DNA of 64,000 nt from HGW-17 sp964516435 (GTDB lineage: Bacteria; Myxococcota_A; Polyangia; HGW-17), in the NCBI GenBank assembly GCA_964516435.1, contig CAZEZP010000101.1, positions 6,602 to 70,601 of the forward strand, in the 5' to 3' direction. Below, piece by piece: positions 23,452-32,321 of this stretch. Below the pieces are notes generated by a model. It was not told where the DNA came from and did no database searches. It was given only the letters and a program-made list of their open reading frames with translations. A program made the translations under genes and the position numbers. Position 1 is the stretch's first letter. Each line of letters opens with the position of its first letter.

Positions 23452-24939
23452 ATGCGCTGTGTCGTTCAAAGGGTCTTGAAAGCCGCCGTCGAAGTGGAGC
23501 GTTCGACAGTGGGCTCCATTGGTGAGGGATATCTGGTGCTTCTGGCGGTCCATCGGGATGACGGGCCGGCAGATGTGGACTGGATGGTCCGGAAACTGTC
23601 CCAACTGCGTCTCTTTCCGGACGAATCCGGAAAGTTCAACCGGGATCTGCGGGAAGCCGGGGGGGCCTTCCTGCTGGTGAGCCAGTTCACGCTGTACGGG
23701 GACTGCCGCAAGGGGCATCGCCCATCGTTTTCCGACAGCGCGCCGCCCGAGCGGGCCCTGCAGTTGTTCGATGCCGTGGCCGCGGGACTGCGCGCGGCGG
23801 GATTCACCGTGGAAACCGGCGTGTTCGGCGCCCACATGCGCGTGGAACTGGTCAATGACGGGCCCGTTACGGTCATTCTGGACAGTCCGGCGCCTGCGGG
23901 CCAGAAGCCGTCGAAGGATCGGGAAGAGGCGGCCCGGGCGGGAGCCGTCCGGGAAGGTCCCGATGAGGACGCCCGGCAGGAGGGCGTCGGTTCGCTGCCT
24001 CCACCGGAGGCGCTTCGGGAACTTTTGCAGGCGCAGCCGCAGTTGCTGCTGCAGTGGGGGCTGCCTCCCGTCCTGGAATGGGAGAAGTTGCCCCCTCCGC
24101 ATCGGGAAGCCATTTCTGCTGCGGTTCGGCTCCTTTCGGACCGTGTCGCGGAATTCCGGGACGCGCTCTTTGCCCTGCTCGTAACGCCCCAGGCGTCCGC
24201 AGGGCTGCGCTTCTACCTGCACAGCGGGATTCTGGAGCGCTTCATTCCCGAGTTGTGCGAGACCGTGAACCTCTCCAACGAGGATGATCGCCGGCACAAG
24301 CACGTGTGGGATCACACGCTCCAGGTGGTGCAGCAGATCGAGCCACGACTGGAACTGCGGCTGGCCGCCCTGTTCCACGACATCGGAAAGGCCCGCACCC
24401 GCGAATTCACTTCCGATGGCAAGGTCACCTTCTACGGGCACGACCGGGTAGGCGCCCGCCTGTTCCGCAAGATCGCCCAGCGCTTGCTGTTCCCCCCGGA
24501 ACTGGCGGAAAGGGTGCGGCTGCTGGTGAAACTGCACCTGCGTCCGGGCCAGTACCTGTCCTCGTGGACGGATTCCGCTGTGCGCCGGTTCCACCGGGAA
24601 CTGCCGGAGGGTGTTCTGGACGACTTGCTGGCGCTGGGGCGCGCCGACATCACCAGCAAGCGGCCCGGGAGGCGCGAGCAGGCCGTCTCCATGATCGACG
24701 AACTGGACCGGCGCATCCGGGCGCTTCTGGAGGAGGATGCGAAGGTTCCGCCGCTTCCCACCGGGCTGGGCAACGTCCTGATGGAGGAGATGCACATGAA
24801 GCCGGGGCCGCAACTCGGGCGCATCATGAAGTATCTAGCCGCGGAGGTGGAAGAGGGACGGCTCGAGCGCCAGGCGCCGTTCGAGCATTACGTCGAGCAC
24901 CTGAGGCAGGCGCATCCCGAATGGTTCGGAGAGGAATGA
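23452..24939 (+). CDS. dtd: D-aminoacyl-tRNA deacylase fused to the HD half of a CCA-adding enzyme
   Basis: Residues 1-145 are a complete Dtd: start 'MRCVVQRVLKAAV', 'SQFTLYGD' and 'NDGPVTVILD' supply the SQxT and cis-Pro motifs that recycle D-aminoacyl-tRNA. After a 60-residue linker, residues about 235-495 match the C-terminal half of bacterial tRNA nucleotidyltransferases: 'HKHVWDHTLQVVQQI', 'LAALFHDIGKARTREF' (HD motif), 'LVKLHLRPGQY' and the tail 'MKPGPQLGRIMKYL'. The catalytic nucleotidyltransferase head is absent. No frameshift separates the parts. In E. coli the HD domain of CCA enzyme has phosphatase and phosphodiesterase activity. The stop overlaps dus. Confidence 0.88.
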   Translation: MRCVVQRVLKAAVEVERSTVGSIGEGYLVLLAVHRDDGPADVDWMVRKLSQLRLFPDESGKFNRDLREAGGAFLLVSQFTLYGDCRKGHRPSFSDSAPPERALQLFDAVAAGLRAAGFTVETGVFGAHMRVELVNDGPVTVILDSPAPAGQKPSKDREEAARAGAVREGPDEDARQEGVGSLPPPEALRELLQAQPQLLLQWGLPPVLEWEKLPPPHREAISAAVRLLSDRVAEFRDALFALLVTPQASAGLRFYLHSGILERFIPELCETVNLSNEDDRRHKHVWDHTLQVVQQIEPRLELRLAALFHDIGKARTREFTSDGKVTFYGHDRVGARLFRKIAQRLLFPPELAERVRLLVKLHLRPGQYLSSWTDSAVRRFHRELPEGVLDDLLALGRADITSKRPGRREQAVSMIDELDRRIRALLEEDAKVPPLPTGLGNVLMEEMHMKPGPQLGRIMKYLAAEVEEGRLERQAPFEHYVEHLRQAHPEWFGEE

Positions 24940-25937
24940 TGTCTTTGCGCGTGCTGGCCATCGGAAGGCTGCGCATCGAGCCCCCCCTGATCCTGGCGCC
25001 CATGGCGGGCGTCACCACGCCGGCCATGCGCATTCTCTGCGAGCGTTTCGGCGCCGGCGCCACGTTCACCGAGATGGTCAGCGCCGCGGCGGCTTTCCGG
25101 CACGTCCCGGCAGCGCTGGCGTTGCTGGCGCCGTCGAGCCCCGACAGGCCGTTCGCCGTGCAGATCGTGGGCTCCGACCCGCATGAGATGGGATATGCCG
25201 CTCACCTTGCGGCCGCGCGCGGGGCGCAGTGGGTGGACGTCAACATGGGCTGCCCGGCCCGCGACATCGTGCGCACGGGCTCTGGTGCCGCGCTCATGCG
25301 CACGCCGGAACTGGCTGCCGACATCGTGCGCAGCGTGCGCCAGTCCGTGCCCGGAGAGGTTGCCGTCACCGTGAAAATCCGGGCAGGATGGGATGAATCC
25401 TCCATCAACGCGCCCGAGTTCGCCCTGCGCATGGCCGAGGCCGGGGCGCAGGCCGTCACCGTGCATGGCCGAACGCGCGCCCAGGTGTTTTCCGGGCGCT
25501 CGGACCCGGAGGTCATCGCCCGCGTGGTGGACGCGCTCGGCGTGCCCGTCATCGCCAACGGCGACGTGGCGAGCGCGGATGACGCAGCGCAGATTCTGGA
25601 ACGCACTCGCGCCGCGGCCGTGATGATAGGCCGTGCTTCCTGGGGAAATCCATGGCTGTTCGCCGCCTGCCAGGCGCGCCTGGCAGGCTTGCCGGACCCG
25701 CCGCCCCCCACGATGGCCGACCGCATCGCGGCCATGCGCGACTACATCCGGGAATTCGAGCGGCAGCCTTCCTTCGGCATTGGAAAATCCGTCACCGAAG
25801 TCCAGAAGCACCTGGCGTGGTTTTCGGCTTCCCTTCCCGGCGGGCGCATGTTCCGCAATGCCGTTTTCCGGATTTCCGATCTGTCCGGGCTCGAGGCGGC
25901 CGTGGACGAACTGGAACGAGTGTGTGCGTCATTGTGA
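24936..25937 (+). CDS. tRNA-dihydrouridine synthase (DusB-like)
   Basis: This FMN-dependent reductase of about 333 residues makes dihydrouridine in tRNA. Motifs are 'LAPMAGVTTPAMRIL', 'VQIVGSDPHEMGYAA', 'VDVNMGCPARDIVRTGSGAALM' (split at the active-site Cys, MGCP), 'VTVHGRTRAQVFSG' and 'VIANGDVASADDA'. It follows DusB more closely than DusA. Two adjacent ATG codons (24936, 24939) begin the gene; the first overlaps the dtd stop as ATGA, so translational coupling is likely. Both upstream neighbour and this gene act on tRNA. Confidence 0.93.
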   Translation: MMSLRVLAIGRLRIEPPLILAPMAGVTTPAMRILCERFGAGATFTEMVSAAAAFRHVPAALALLAPSSPDRPFAVQIVGSDPHEMGYAAHLAAARGAQWVDVNMGCPARDIVRTGSGAALMRTPELAADIVRSVRQSVPGEVAVTVKIRAGWDESSINAPEFALRMAEAGAQAVTVHGRTRAQVFSGRSDPEVIARVVDALGVPVIANGDVASADDAAQILERTRAAAVMIGRASWGNPWLFAACQARLAGLPDPPPPTMADRIAAMRDYIREFERQPSFGIGKSVTEVQKHLAWFSASLPGGRMFRNAVFRISDLSGLEAAVDELERVCASL

Positions 25938-25987
25938 GTTTTTGAGTGTTCATCCCTGATTTTTTCGCCTGCGTGCAAACGCGGCAC

Positions 25988-26016
25988 TTGAGTTTTTTCC
26001 GATTCTTGGGTATCGC
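25988..26016 (+). promoter_or_regulatory. Promoter giving a probable leaderless kinase mRNA
   Basis: TTGAGT (25988-25993) and TATCGC (26011-26016) are 17 bases apart. The kinase start codons at 26023 and 26026 lie only seven and ten bases beyond the -10 box, where transcription would begin. Confidence 0.6.
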
Positions 26017-26022
26017 CTACGG

Positions 26023-27849
26023 ATGATGCAGAAGCCGGAGTCCACCGATCTCCAGGTATTTGGACGCTACCTCCTCATTCGACGCCTCAGCCGCGGAGGC
26101 ATGGGCGAGGTGTATCTGGCCAAGACCGGGCAGATCCAGGGGTTCGAGAAGCTGGTGGTCATCAAGCGGATTCTGCCCAACCTCTCGAACAACCCCGACT
26201 TTTCCAAGCGCTTCATCACCGAGGCGGAAATCGCCATCAAGTTGAGCCACGTCAACATCGTGCCCGTTCTGGAAGTAGGGCGCGTGCAGGACGAATTCTT
26301 TCTGGCACTCGAGCACGTGGAAGGCCGCGACCTGCGCGCCATCCAGAACGCCTGTGCGCGCGCCGGCCGCAATCTGCCCATCTCCCTGGCGCTGCTCATC
26401 GTGCGTGATCTGCTCAACGGTCTTTCCTATGCCCACCGGCGCGAGGACGTCACCGGCCGGCACCTGCAGATCGTGCATTGCGACATCAGTCCGCCCAACG
26501 TGCTGGTCTCCTATGAGGGCGAGGTGAAAATCATCGATTTCGGCATCGCCAAGTCGGTGATGGAAAGCGAAAAGGAAGAAGAGGGAGCCGCCAAGATCGG
26601 TTTCGGAAAACTGGGCTACATGGCGCCCGAGCAGATACTCAAGGGGCATGACATCGACCCTCGCACGGACCTCTACAGCGTGGGTGTAATTCTTTGGGAA
26701 CTGCTTACGGGCAAGAAGTTGATCGTTTTCGATGAGAGCACGCCTTACAAGGAAATCGCACGCAAAGTGGTGCTCGAACCCGTGCCCCTGCCGTCGCAGG
26801 TGGTGCCGGGTATCGAGCCCGCGCTCGACCGCCTGGTGGCGGTGGCGTGCGCCAAGAAGCCGGACGAGCGCTTCCAGAGCGCTTCCGAGTTTCGCGACGC
26901 CGTGCAACTGGCGCTCGTGAAACTGGCTCCCACCATCAACAACGAGAACCTTGGGTCTTTCCTGAAGGAACTCTTCGCCGAGGAAATCGAGGAGGACCGG
27001 GAACTCTTGCGCCAGGCCAAGAACGTGGACCTCAATCCATACCGGCACGAGTTGACCTCGGCCATGGAAGAGACCGTTTCGTTCGCCGTGGTTTCCGAAT
27101 ATCAGGAACTCACGTCGCCCGGCCGGCCCGTCACCAGCAGTTTCGAAAACGAGATTCCCCTGTCGGATACCGCCCGGCACCTGATGGAGCAGCCGCCATC
27201 GCCGGCCGCGCAGGGCACGAATCCGCGCGCGGCCATGCATGCCACTCCATCCTACAACGGCGAGACCTGGTCGCCGGCGTCCATGCGCCGGCAGTGGATT
27301 GTGGCCGCCGGCATCACCGCAGGCGCGCTCGCCCTGACCGTCGCGGGCTTCTGGATGTGGCAGAAGCCGAAGGCGCAATTATTTTTGTTTTCATCTCCCA
27401 TGATGCAGCAGACGCTTCCGGCACCCCGGGTGACCGTGCTCGCTCCCGCGGACATGCCACCGGAGCCTTCCATGGATGAGCCGGACATGCCGCCTGACGT
27501 TCCGGCCGTGCCGGCCATGTCCACGGAACCCGGCATGCGCGTGCCTTCGCCCGTCGCCGGCATGCAGCCTCCCGTCGCCGGCATGGAGCCGGCCATGGCG
27601 GGCATGAGCGAGCCTTCTCCGATGGATGCCGGCCCGAGCGAGTCCCGCGAGGCCCAGTCCAAGGCCCGCTATGCCCGGATCGCCCGCCTGTACGGGGAGT
27701 TCCGCCAGGCGCATGGCGAAATCCTGGCGCCCCAGTGGAACGAGTTGCGCAACCATCTGTTCAACAAGAAGGATGCGCCGGACTACTACGACGTTCTCGA
27801 GCAGAAACTCAACCAGTTCGAAGCCTTGATGAAGCAGCATGCCAACTGA
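26023..27849 (+). CDS. Membrane-anchored Ser/Thr protein kinase with HCD catalytic loop
   Basis: The 608-residue eukaryote-type kinase has its catalytic domain at about 13-290: Gly loop 'LSRGGMGEVYLAK', Lys48, catalytic loop 'VHCDISPPNVLV' (His152, Cys153, Asp154) and DFG at Asp172. Cys in place of the usual Arg makes it a non-RD kinase, which by family precedent does not need activation-loop phosphorylation. A linker of 130 residues leads to one transmembrane helix at about 426-446. The extracytoplasmic part is Pro/Met-rich ('VAGMQPPVAGMEPAMAGM') with a short helical end. The last 11 bases overlap pyrK. Confidence 0.93.
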   Translation: MMQKPESTDLQVFGRYLLIRRLSRGGMGEVYLAKTGQIQGFEKLVVIKRILPNLSNNPDFSKRFITEAEIAIKLSHVNIVPVLEVGRVQDEFFLALEHVEGRDLRAIQNACARAGRNLPISLALLIVRDLLNGLSYAHRREDVTGRHLQIVHCDISPPNVLVSYEGEVKIIDFGIAKSVMESEKEEEGAAKIGFGKLGYMAPEQILKGHDIDPRTDLYSVGVILWELLTGKKLIVFDESTPYKEIARKVVLEPVPLPSQVVPGIEPALDRLVAVACAKKPDERFQSASEFRDAVQLALVKLAPTINNENLGSFLKELFAEEIEEDRELLRQAKNVDLNPYRHELTSAMEETVSFAVVSEYQELTSPGRPVTSSFENEIPLSDTARHLMEQPPSPAAQGTNPRAAMHATPSYNGETWSPASMRRQWIVAAGITAGALALTVAGFWMWQKPKAQLFLFSSPMMQQTLPAPRVTVLAPADMPPEPSMDEPDMPPDVPAVPAMSTEPGMRVPSPVAGMQPPVAGMEPAMAGMSEPSPMDAGPSESREAQSKARYARIARLYGEFRQAHGEILAPQWNELRNHLFNKKDAPDYYDVLEQKLNQFEALMKQHAN

Positions 27850-28573
27850 ATCCGTCCATGCATCCCGCACGATCCTGAACCGCAGGGACCTGGGCGCCGG
27901 CCTGGTGGAACTGACCGTGGAATGGACGGGACCGGTGGCCCGCCCGGGCCAGTTCGCGATGCTGCGCGGCCCGTGGGGAGACGCTCCGCTGTTGCCCCGC
28001 GCCATTTCCTTCTGCGACTGCACCGCCGAAACGGCCACCTTCCTCTTTCGTGTCCACGGCTCTGGAACGCGGCTCCTGGCCCGGCTTTCGGCCGGAGAGA
28101 ACCTTTCCGTCACGGGGCCTTTAGGCAATGCCTTTCCCGTGATTCCCTGCGCCTGGCTCGCGGCCGGGGGCATCGGGCTACCGCCGTTGTGGTTCCATCA
28201 GCGCCGCCATGGCGGGCGCCTGTTCTGGGGGGTTCCCTCCAGGGCCGCCGCGGCCGGCCTGCAGCAGGAGGGGTGGGAGTTGGCCTCCGATGACGGAACC
28301 CTGGGGTTTCACGGCACGGTGGTGCGCCTTCTGGAGCGGGAACTGGAAGCCTCCCCTCCGCCGGCTGTGCTGGCCTGCGGGCCGTATCCCATGCTTTCGG
28401 CGCTCAAGGCGCTTTGCCAGCGCTGCCGGGTGCCCCTGCACGTGAGCCTGGAGGGGAAGATGGCCTGCGGTGCAGGAGTCTGCTGCGGATGCGCCCATCC
28501 GGCCATGGATGGCGGCTATGTCCATGTCTGTGAGCAGGGTCCCGTATTCGATGCGGAAAAGGTGCGCCTGTGA
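27839..28573 (+). CDS. pyrK: Dihydroorotate dehydrogenase B electron-transfer subunit
   Basis: The 244-residue protein carries FAD and a [2Fe-2S] cluster and passes electrons from dihydroorotate to NAD. Visible are the flavin-binding 'PLLPRAISFCDC' segment, 'VTGPLGNAFPV' and the C-terminal cluster ligands 'CGAGVCCGCAHP' plus a distal Cys in 'HVCEQGPVF'. The NAD-binding part 'WLAAGGIGLPPLWF' is normal. The pyrD gene overlaps its end, which fixes the role as the B-type complex. Confidence 0.93.
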   Translation: MPTESVHASRTILNRRDLGAGLVELTVEWTGPVARPGQFAMLRGPWGDAPLLPRAISFCDCTAETATFLFRVHGSGTRLLARLSAGENLSVTGPLGNAFPVIPCAWLAAGGIGLPPLWFHQRRHGGRLFWGVPSRAAAAGLQQEGWELASDDGTLGFHGTVVRLLERELEASPPPAVLACGPYPMLSALKALCQRCRVPLHVSLEGKMACGAGVCCGCAHPAMDGGYVHVCEQGPVFDAEKVRL

Positions 28574-29496
28574 ATCTCGACACGCGCGTGCAGTTGGCAG
28601 GAATCGAATTGAAAAACCCGGTCATGACGGCGTCCGGCACTTCCGGCCATGGCCTGGAACTGGCGCCGTTCTTCGACCTCTCCCGATTGGGGGCATTCGT
28701 CACCAAGGGTGTTTCGCTCGGGCCGCGTGCCGGAAACCCGCCGCCGCGCCTGCAGGAGACGCCTGCAGGTCTGCTCAACGCCATCGGACTCGAAAATCCC
28801 GGCGTGGAGGCGTTCTGTTCCGGCGCGCTTCCGGAACTGGCGGCGCTGGGCATCCCCATAGTGGTCAACTGCTTCGGGGAAGACGTGGAAAAGACCGTGG
28901 CCGTGGTGGCCCGGCTCGACCGGGAACCCGCCGTGGCCGCCCTGGAGCTCAACGTCTCTTGTCCCAACGTGAAGGCCGGCGGCATCGCCTTCGGCACGGA
29001 CCCCGCTGTTCTGCGCCAACTCGTGTCCGAATGCCGTCCGGCCACCCGCAAGCCCCTGTGGGTCAAGCTCTCCCCCAACGTCACGTCCATCGTGGCCATG
29101 GCGCAGTCGGCACTGGACGGCGGTGCGGATGCGCTCACCTGCATCAACACGCTGGTGGGCTGCGACATCGACGTGCGCCGCGGCCGCTTCCTGCCTTCGC
29201 CGGGGCGCGGCGGCCTGTCGGGGCCCGCCATCCTGCCCGTGGCGCTCTGGGCCGTGGCGCAGGTGCATCGGGCCTTTCCGGATGTGCCCATCGTGGGGGT
29301 CGGCGGCATCCGGCATGGGGAGGACGTGCTCAAGTTCCTCATGGCGGGCGCTACGGCCGTGCAGGTGGGGACGGCCACGCTGGTCGAGCCCGATGCCTGT
29401 GTGCGCATCCTGCGTGAATTCGAGGAAACATGCCGTGAACTGGGCATCGGCCGGGTCGCCGACGTCGTGGGGACGGCCAGGGTGGAGGCATCATGA
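28570..29496 (+). CDS. pyrD: Dihydroorotate dehydrogenase, class 1B catalytic subunit
   Basis: A 308-residue FMN enzyme for the fourth step of pyrimidine synthesis. Class 1B features are 'NPVMTASGTSGHG', the catalytic Cys in 'LNVSCPNVKAGG', 'WVKLSPNVTSIV' and 'IVGVGGIRHGEDVLKF'. The start is GTG at 28570, overlapping the pyrK stop (GTGA). The end overlaps cmk (ATGA). Partner pyrK is directly upstream. Confidence 0.95.
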   Translation: MNLDTRVQLAGIELKNPVMTASGTSGHGLELAPFFDLSRLGAFVTKGVSLGPRAGNPPPRLQETPAGLLNAIGLENPGVEAFCSGALPELAALGIPIVVNCFGEDVEKTVAVVARLDREPAVAALELNVSCPNVKAGGIAFGTDPAVLRQLVSECRPATRKPLWVKLSPNVTSIVAMAQSALDGGADALTCINTLVGCDIDVRRGRFLPSPGRGGLSGPAILPVALWAVAQVHRAFPDVPIVGVGGIRHGEDVLKFLMAGATAVQVGTATLVEPDACVRILREFEETCRELGIGRVADVVGTARVEAS

Positions 29497-30161
29497 GACC
29501 CGAGGAACTCATCATCACCATCGACGGTCCGGCCGGCTCCGGCAAGAGTACGGTGGCCGGGGCCCTGGCCGAGCGCATCGGCGGGCGGAAACTGGATACC
29601 GGCGCCATGTACCGCGCTTTCGCATGGACGGCCGTGGACCGCGGAATCGCCGAGGATATGGATGGAATCGCCGCACTGGCGAAGGATTTCCGCCTCGAAT
29701 GCACGCCTCAGGGCCGCTGGCTGGCCATGGGCCGGGACGTCACCGAGGCCATCCGCACACCCGAGATTTCCTCCTGGGCCAGCCGGCTCTCGGCCATTCC
29801 CGTGGTGCGCGGGGCGCTCGTCCCCATCCAGCGCGCGCTGGCGTTGCCCGGGCCCACCGTGGCCGAGGGGCGCGACATGGGCACCGTGGTGTTTCCCGAC
29901 GCACCGCTCAAGTTCTTTCTCACGGCGGGGCCCGAAGCCCGCGCCCGGCGCCGTCATGCGGAATTGCTGGCCAGGGGCATGGACGTCGCGTTCGAAAGCG
30001 TGCTGGCCGAGCAGCGCGAGCGGGACGAACGCGACGAGCGCCGCACCGTGGCGCCCCTGCGTGCGGCGGACGATGCCGTCGTGGTGGACACCACGTCCAT
30101 GACCGTGGAGGAAGTCGTCGCCTTCCTGCTGGCCCGCGTGCAGGCCATGCTGCATCCCTGA
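29493..30161 (+). CDS. cmk: Cytidylate kinase
   Basis: The 222-residue enzyme phosphorylates CMP and dCMP. The P-loop is 'IDGPAGSGKSTVA', the CMP-binding residues are in 'LDTGAMYRAFAW', and 'AEGRDMGTVVFPDA' and 'RRRHAELLARG' (LID arginines) follow. Length is typical. It is the last gene of a kinase-pyrK-pyrD-cmk overlap chain and converges on the minus-strand lipoproteins, with only 37 bases between stops. Confidence 0.95.
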   Translation: MRPEELIITIDGPAGSGKSTVAGALAERIGGRKLDTGAMYRAFAWTAVDRGIAEDMDGIAALAKDFRLECTPQGRWLAMGRDVTEAIRTPEISSWASRLSAIPVVRGALVPIQRALALPGPTVAEGRDMGTVVFPDAPLKFFLTAGPEARARRRHAELLARGMDVAFESVLAEQRERDERDERRTVAPLRAADDAVVVDTTSMTVEEVVAFLLARVQAMLHP

Positions 30162-30198
30162 TGGCGCTTTTGGGGTTCATCCGGGCCGGAAGGGCGGT

Positions 30199-31278
30199 TC
30201 AGGAAATCCTCTTTTTCAGAATGCGCCCGAAAAGCAGGAGGAACAGCCCGAAGAGCGCGAACTGCGGCATCGCTGGACGGCTTCCTGGAAGCGAACTGCA
30301 GGTCAGTTCGTGCGGGTCGTCCATGTCGAGGCCTTTCCATGGCGGACGGCCCGCAACGCCTGTGACCACCTCCACCACCGTGTTGTCGTCGTAGGGCTGC
30401 GGCATGTAGAGGGCGTCGTCGCGCCAGCCGTCCCGGCCGGTTCCCCACTTGAGCCCGTGGCCATATTTCGCTTCCGGGAAGGTGTGATAGGAGGAGACCC
30501 GTCCGTCGGGCGTCACCCGAAGCAGGTGGGTGGGCCAGATGGGAAAGTACAGGTTGCCGCAGACATCCACGGCCATGCCGTCCACCCACTGGGCGCCATC
30601 CCACAGGTTCACGAACAGCCGCGGCGGGGAAACCGGCTCCAGGTTCTCGTCCAGGTCCACCTCGTAGACGGGTTCGCCAAACGTTCCGATGTAGGCCTTG
30701 CGGTAGTCCAGGCTGAAATTGAGGGTGCGCGGAAGTTGCTCGGCGAGTTCGGGGAATTCATCGAAATCCATCCATACCTGGACTTCCTGCGTGTCCAGAT
30801 GGATGCGGTACACCCGGGAATCCATGTCCGTGACGTAGAGCCGGCCATCCGGTCCCGGGACAACGGCGAATCCCAGGATGTCCGGGGCCATGTGCACGAA
30901 GGAACCATCCCGCCCGATGGAAATGAGACCATAATTGATGTCGGCCACCACGAGGCGCCCGTCGGGCAGGTACTCCATGCCTTCCACCATCGTCAGGAGG
31001 GAGGAGATGACCTCCATGCGGAATGCGCGGTTGCTGCGCACCAGCGTGACACCATCGAATCCGGCCAGGTAGCCGTCGCGGTCGAACGCCAGATCGTGGT
31101 GGGCGCGGGGGATTCCGGGCGTTCCCGTCGTGCCGATTTCGTTGACTTCCAGGGGCCTCTCGGGGATGGCCGTACAGTCCAGGGGTTCTTCCTTCGATGC
31201 GGATTCGCATGCGAGGAGAAAAAGTGCCGCGAACAAAAGCCAAACAAGCACCCGCAGGGAAGTAAGATGCTCGGACAT
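30199..31278 (-). CDS. Beta-propeller-like lipoprotein with C-terminal hydrophobic anchor
   Basis: The 359-residue protein begins at ATG 31278 with lipobox LLAC. Its GAGGG ribosome-binding site overlaps the stop of the upstream gene, which decides against the longer frame starting at 31365. Repeated strand motifs of the NHL/gluconolactonase type ('DLAFDRDGYLAGFDG', 'EYLPDGRLVVADIN', 'VPGPDGRLYVTDMD') suggest a six-bladed propeller. The end is a hydrophobic stretch followed by 'KKRIS', resembling a sorting or membrane anchor. A protein lipidated at one end and anchored at the other would be odd; function is unknown. Confidence 0.8.
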   Translation of the reverse strand: MSEHLTSLRVLVWLLFAALFLLACESASKEEPLDCTAIPERPLEVNEIGTTGTPGIPRAHHDLAFDRDGYLAGFDGVTLVRSNRAFRMEVISSLLTMVEGMEYLPDGRLVVADINYGLISIGRDGSFVHMAPDILGFAVVPGPDGRLYVTDMDSRVYRIHLDTQEVQVWMDFDEFPELAEQLPRTLNFSLDYRKAYIGTFGEPVYEVDLDENLEPVSPPRLFVNLWDGAQWVDGMAVDVCGNLYFPIWPTHLLRVTPDGRVSSYHTFPEAKYGHGLKWGTGRDGWRDDALYMPQPYDDNTVVEVVTGVAGRPPWKGLDMDDPHELTCSSLPGSRPAMPQFALFGLFLLLFGRILKKRIS

Positions 31279-31289
31279 GGGATTTTCCC

Positions 31290-32321
31290 TCATTCGCAGC
31301 GTCCGCGGGCACTGCATGTCTGCGGCGGCGAGCAGTCTTCCGGTCGGGTGCAGGACGTGTAGCACTGCTGCACGTTCGGGTCCGTGTCGCAGAGTTGCGG
31401 CGGCGTGCAGTCCTCATCGCGCAGGCAAGGCGTATGTCCTGCCACTTCCACCTGCAGGGGGCGCACGGAAGAAACCACGAAATCCGCGCAGCCGCCATCC
31501 AGGATCACGGAATCCTCGCTGCGCCGCTGCAGGCGTCCCACGGGAAATCCGCTCACGCCCGCATCGAGCAGGGCATCCACCACGGCTGCAGGCACCACGC
31601 CTTCGCCCGTGTCCGCGAACGAGCAGGCAAGCGTCATCGGTTCCAACCCATGCTGATCCACGCTGATTTCCATGACGACGCGGGCCCGGTCGAAGGAACC
31701 CGGCGTCCAGGCGAGGCGCATCTCGCTTCCGCGGGAGATTACGACCTTTTCCGGCTGCGCTCCCAGCGAATCCATCCCCACGCCGTAGAGTTCGAAGGAA
31801 CCGAAGAAGCCTCCGGCCGTGTAGAGGTGCACCACCTGGCCGGGGGTGAAACCGGGAGAGGGAAGTTGCGTGTACGAATAGTTGTACGAAGGCGAAAGCG
31901 CCTTCAGTTCCAGGCGGCGGCTCAGGCCGCGCAGCAGCACGCGGCCGGCGTCCCTGCCGGCGGGCATGGGACGGCACACGGCCGTTTCCCCGGTATCGTC
32001 GCAGTATTCGCCGGGGCGGCAGTTCGGGTCGCAGAAGGGATTGCGCGGAACCAGCAGGCGGCAGTCGCCGGATTCCGACTGCACGCGGGGCCATTGCCCG
32101 AGCGTCACGGCCTCCCGCAGCAATCCATCCACCACCGTGTATCCCTGCACGTCGTTGCGCTGCACGAGGAAGCCGCCGATACGCGTCTCGGGTGGGCATG
32201 CACCGCGCTGGGGAATGCGCGCGGGGTCTGTTTCATAGGACGGATCCTTCTGGCGCGGGGCAGAGTCGCAGGATGCCAGAAGGACCCAGAATCCGATGCA
32301 GGGCAACAGCATTTTTTTCAT
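31290..32321 (-). CDS. Cys-rich lipoprotein
   Basis: A 343-residue protein starts at ATG 32321 with lipobox LASC. The mature part has a first beta-rich region, a 'CDPNCRPGEYCDD' module, a central beta domain and a C-terminal pair of 'CxxDEDCTPPQLC'-type modules typical of myxobacterial surface proteins. It has no recognised enzyme motif. It overlaps by spacing with the propeller lipoprotein (11 bases), so the two are an operon. A TATAGT -10 box lies at 32390-32395 on this strand, but no good -35 box accompanies it. Confidence 0.82.
   Translation of the reverse strand: MKKMLLPCIGFWVLLASCDSAPRQKDPSYETDPARIPQRGACPPETRIGGFLVQRNDVQGYTVVDGLLREAVTLGQWPRVQSESGDCRLLVPRNPFCDPNCRPGEYCDDTGETAVCRPMPAGRDAGRVLLRGLSRRLELKALSPSYNYSYTQLPSPGFTPGQVVHLYTAGGFFGSFELYGVGMDSLGAQPEKVVISRGSEMRLAWTPGSFDRARVVMEISVDQHGLEPMTLACSFADTGEGVVPAAVVDALLDAGVSGFPVGRLQRRSEDSVILDGGCADFVVSSVRPLQVEVAGHTPCLRDEDCTPPQLCDTDPNVQQCYTSCTRPEDCSPPQTCSARGRCE

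Noticed and set aside
23932..24240. Frameshift between Dtd and the HD part
   Set aside because: The frame runs through without stop and the linker keeps normal codon use, so the fusion is taken as real.
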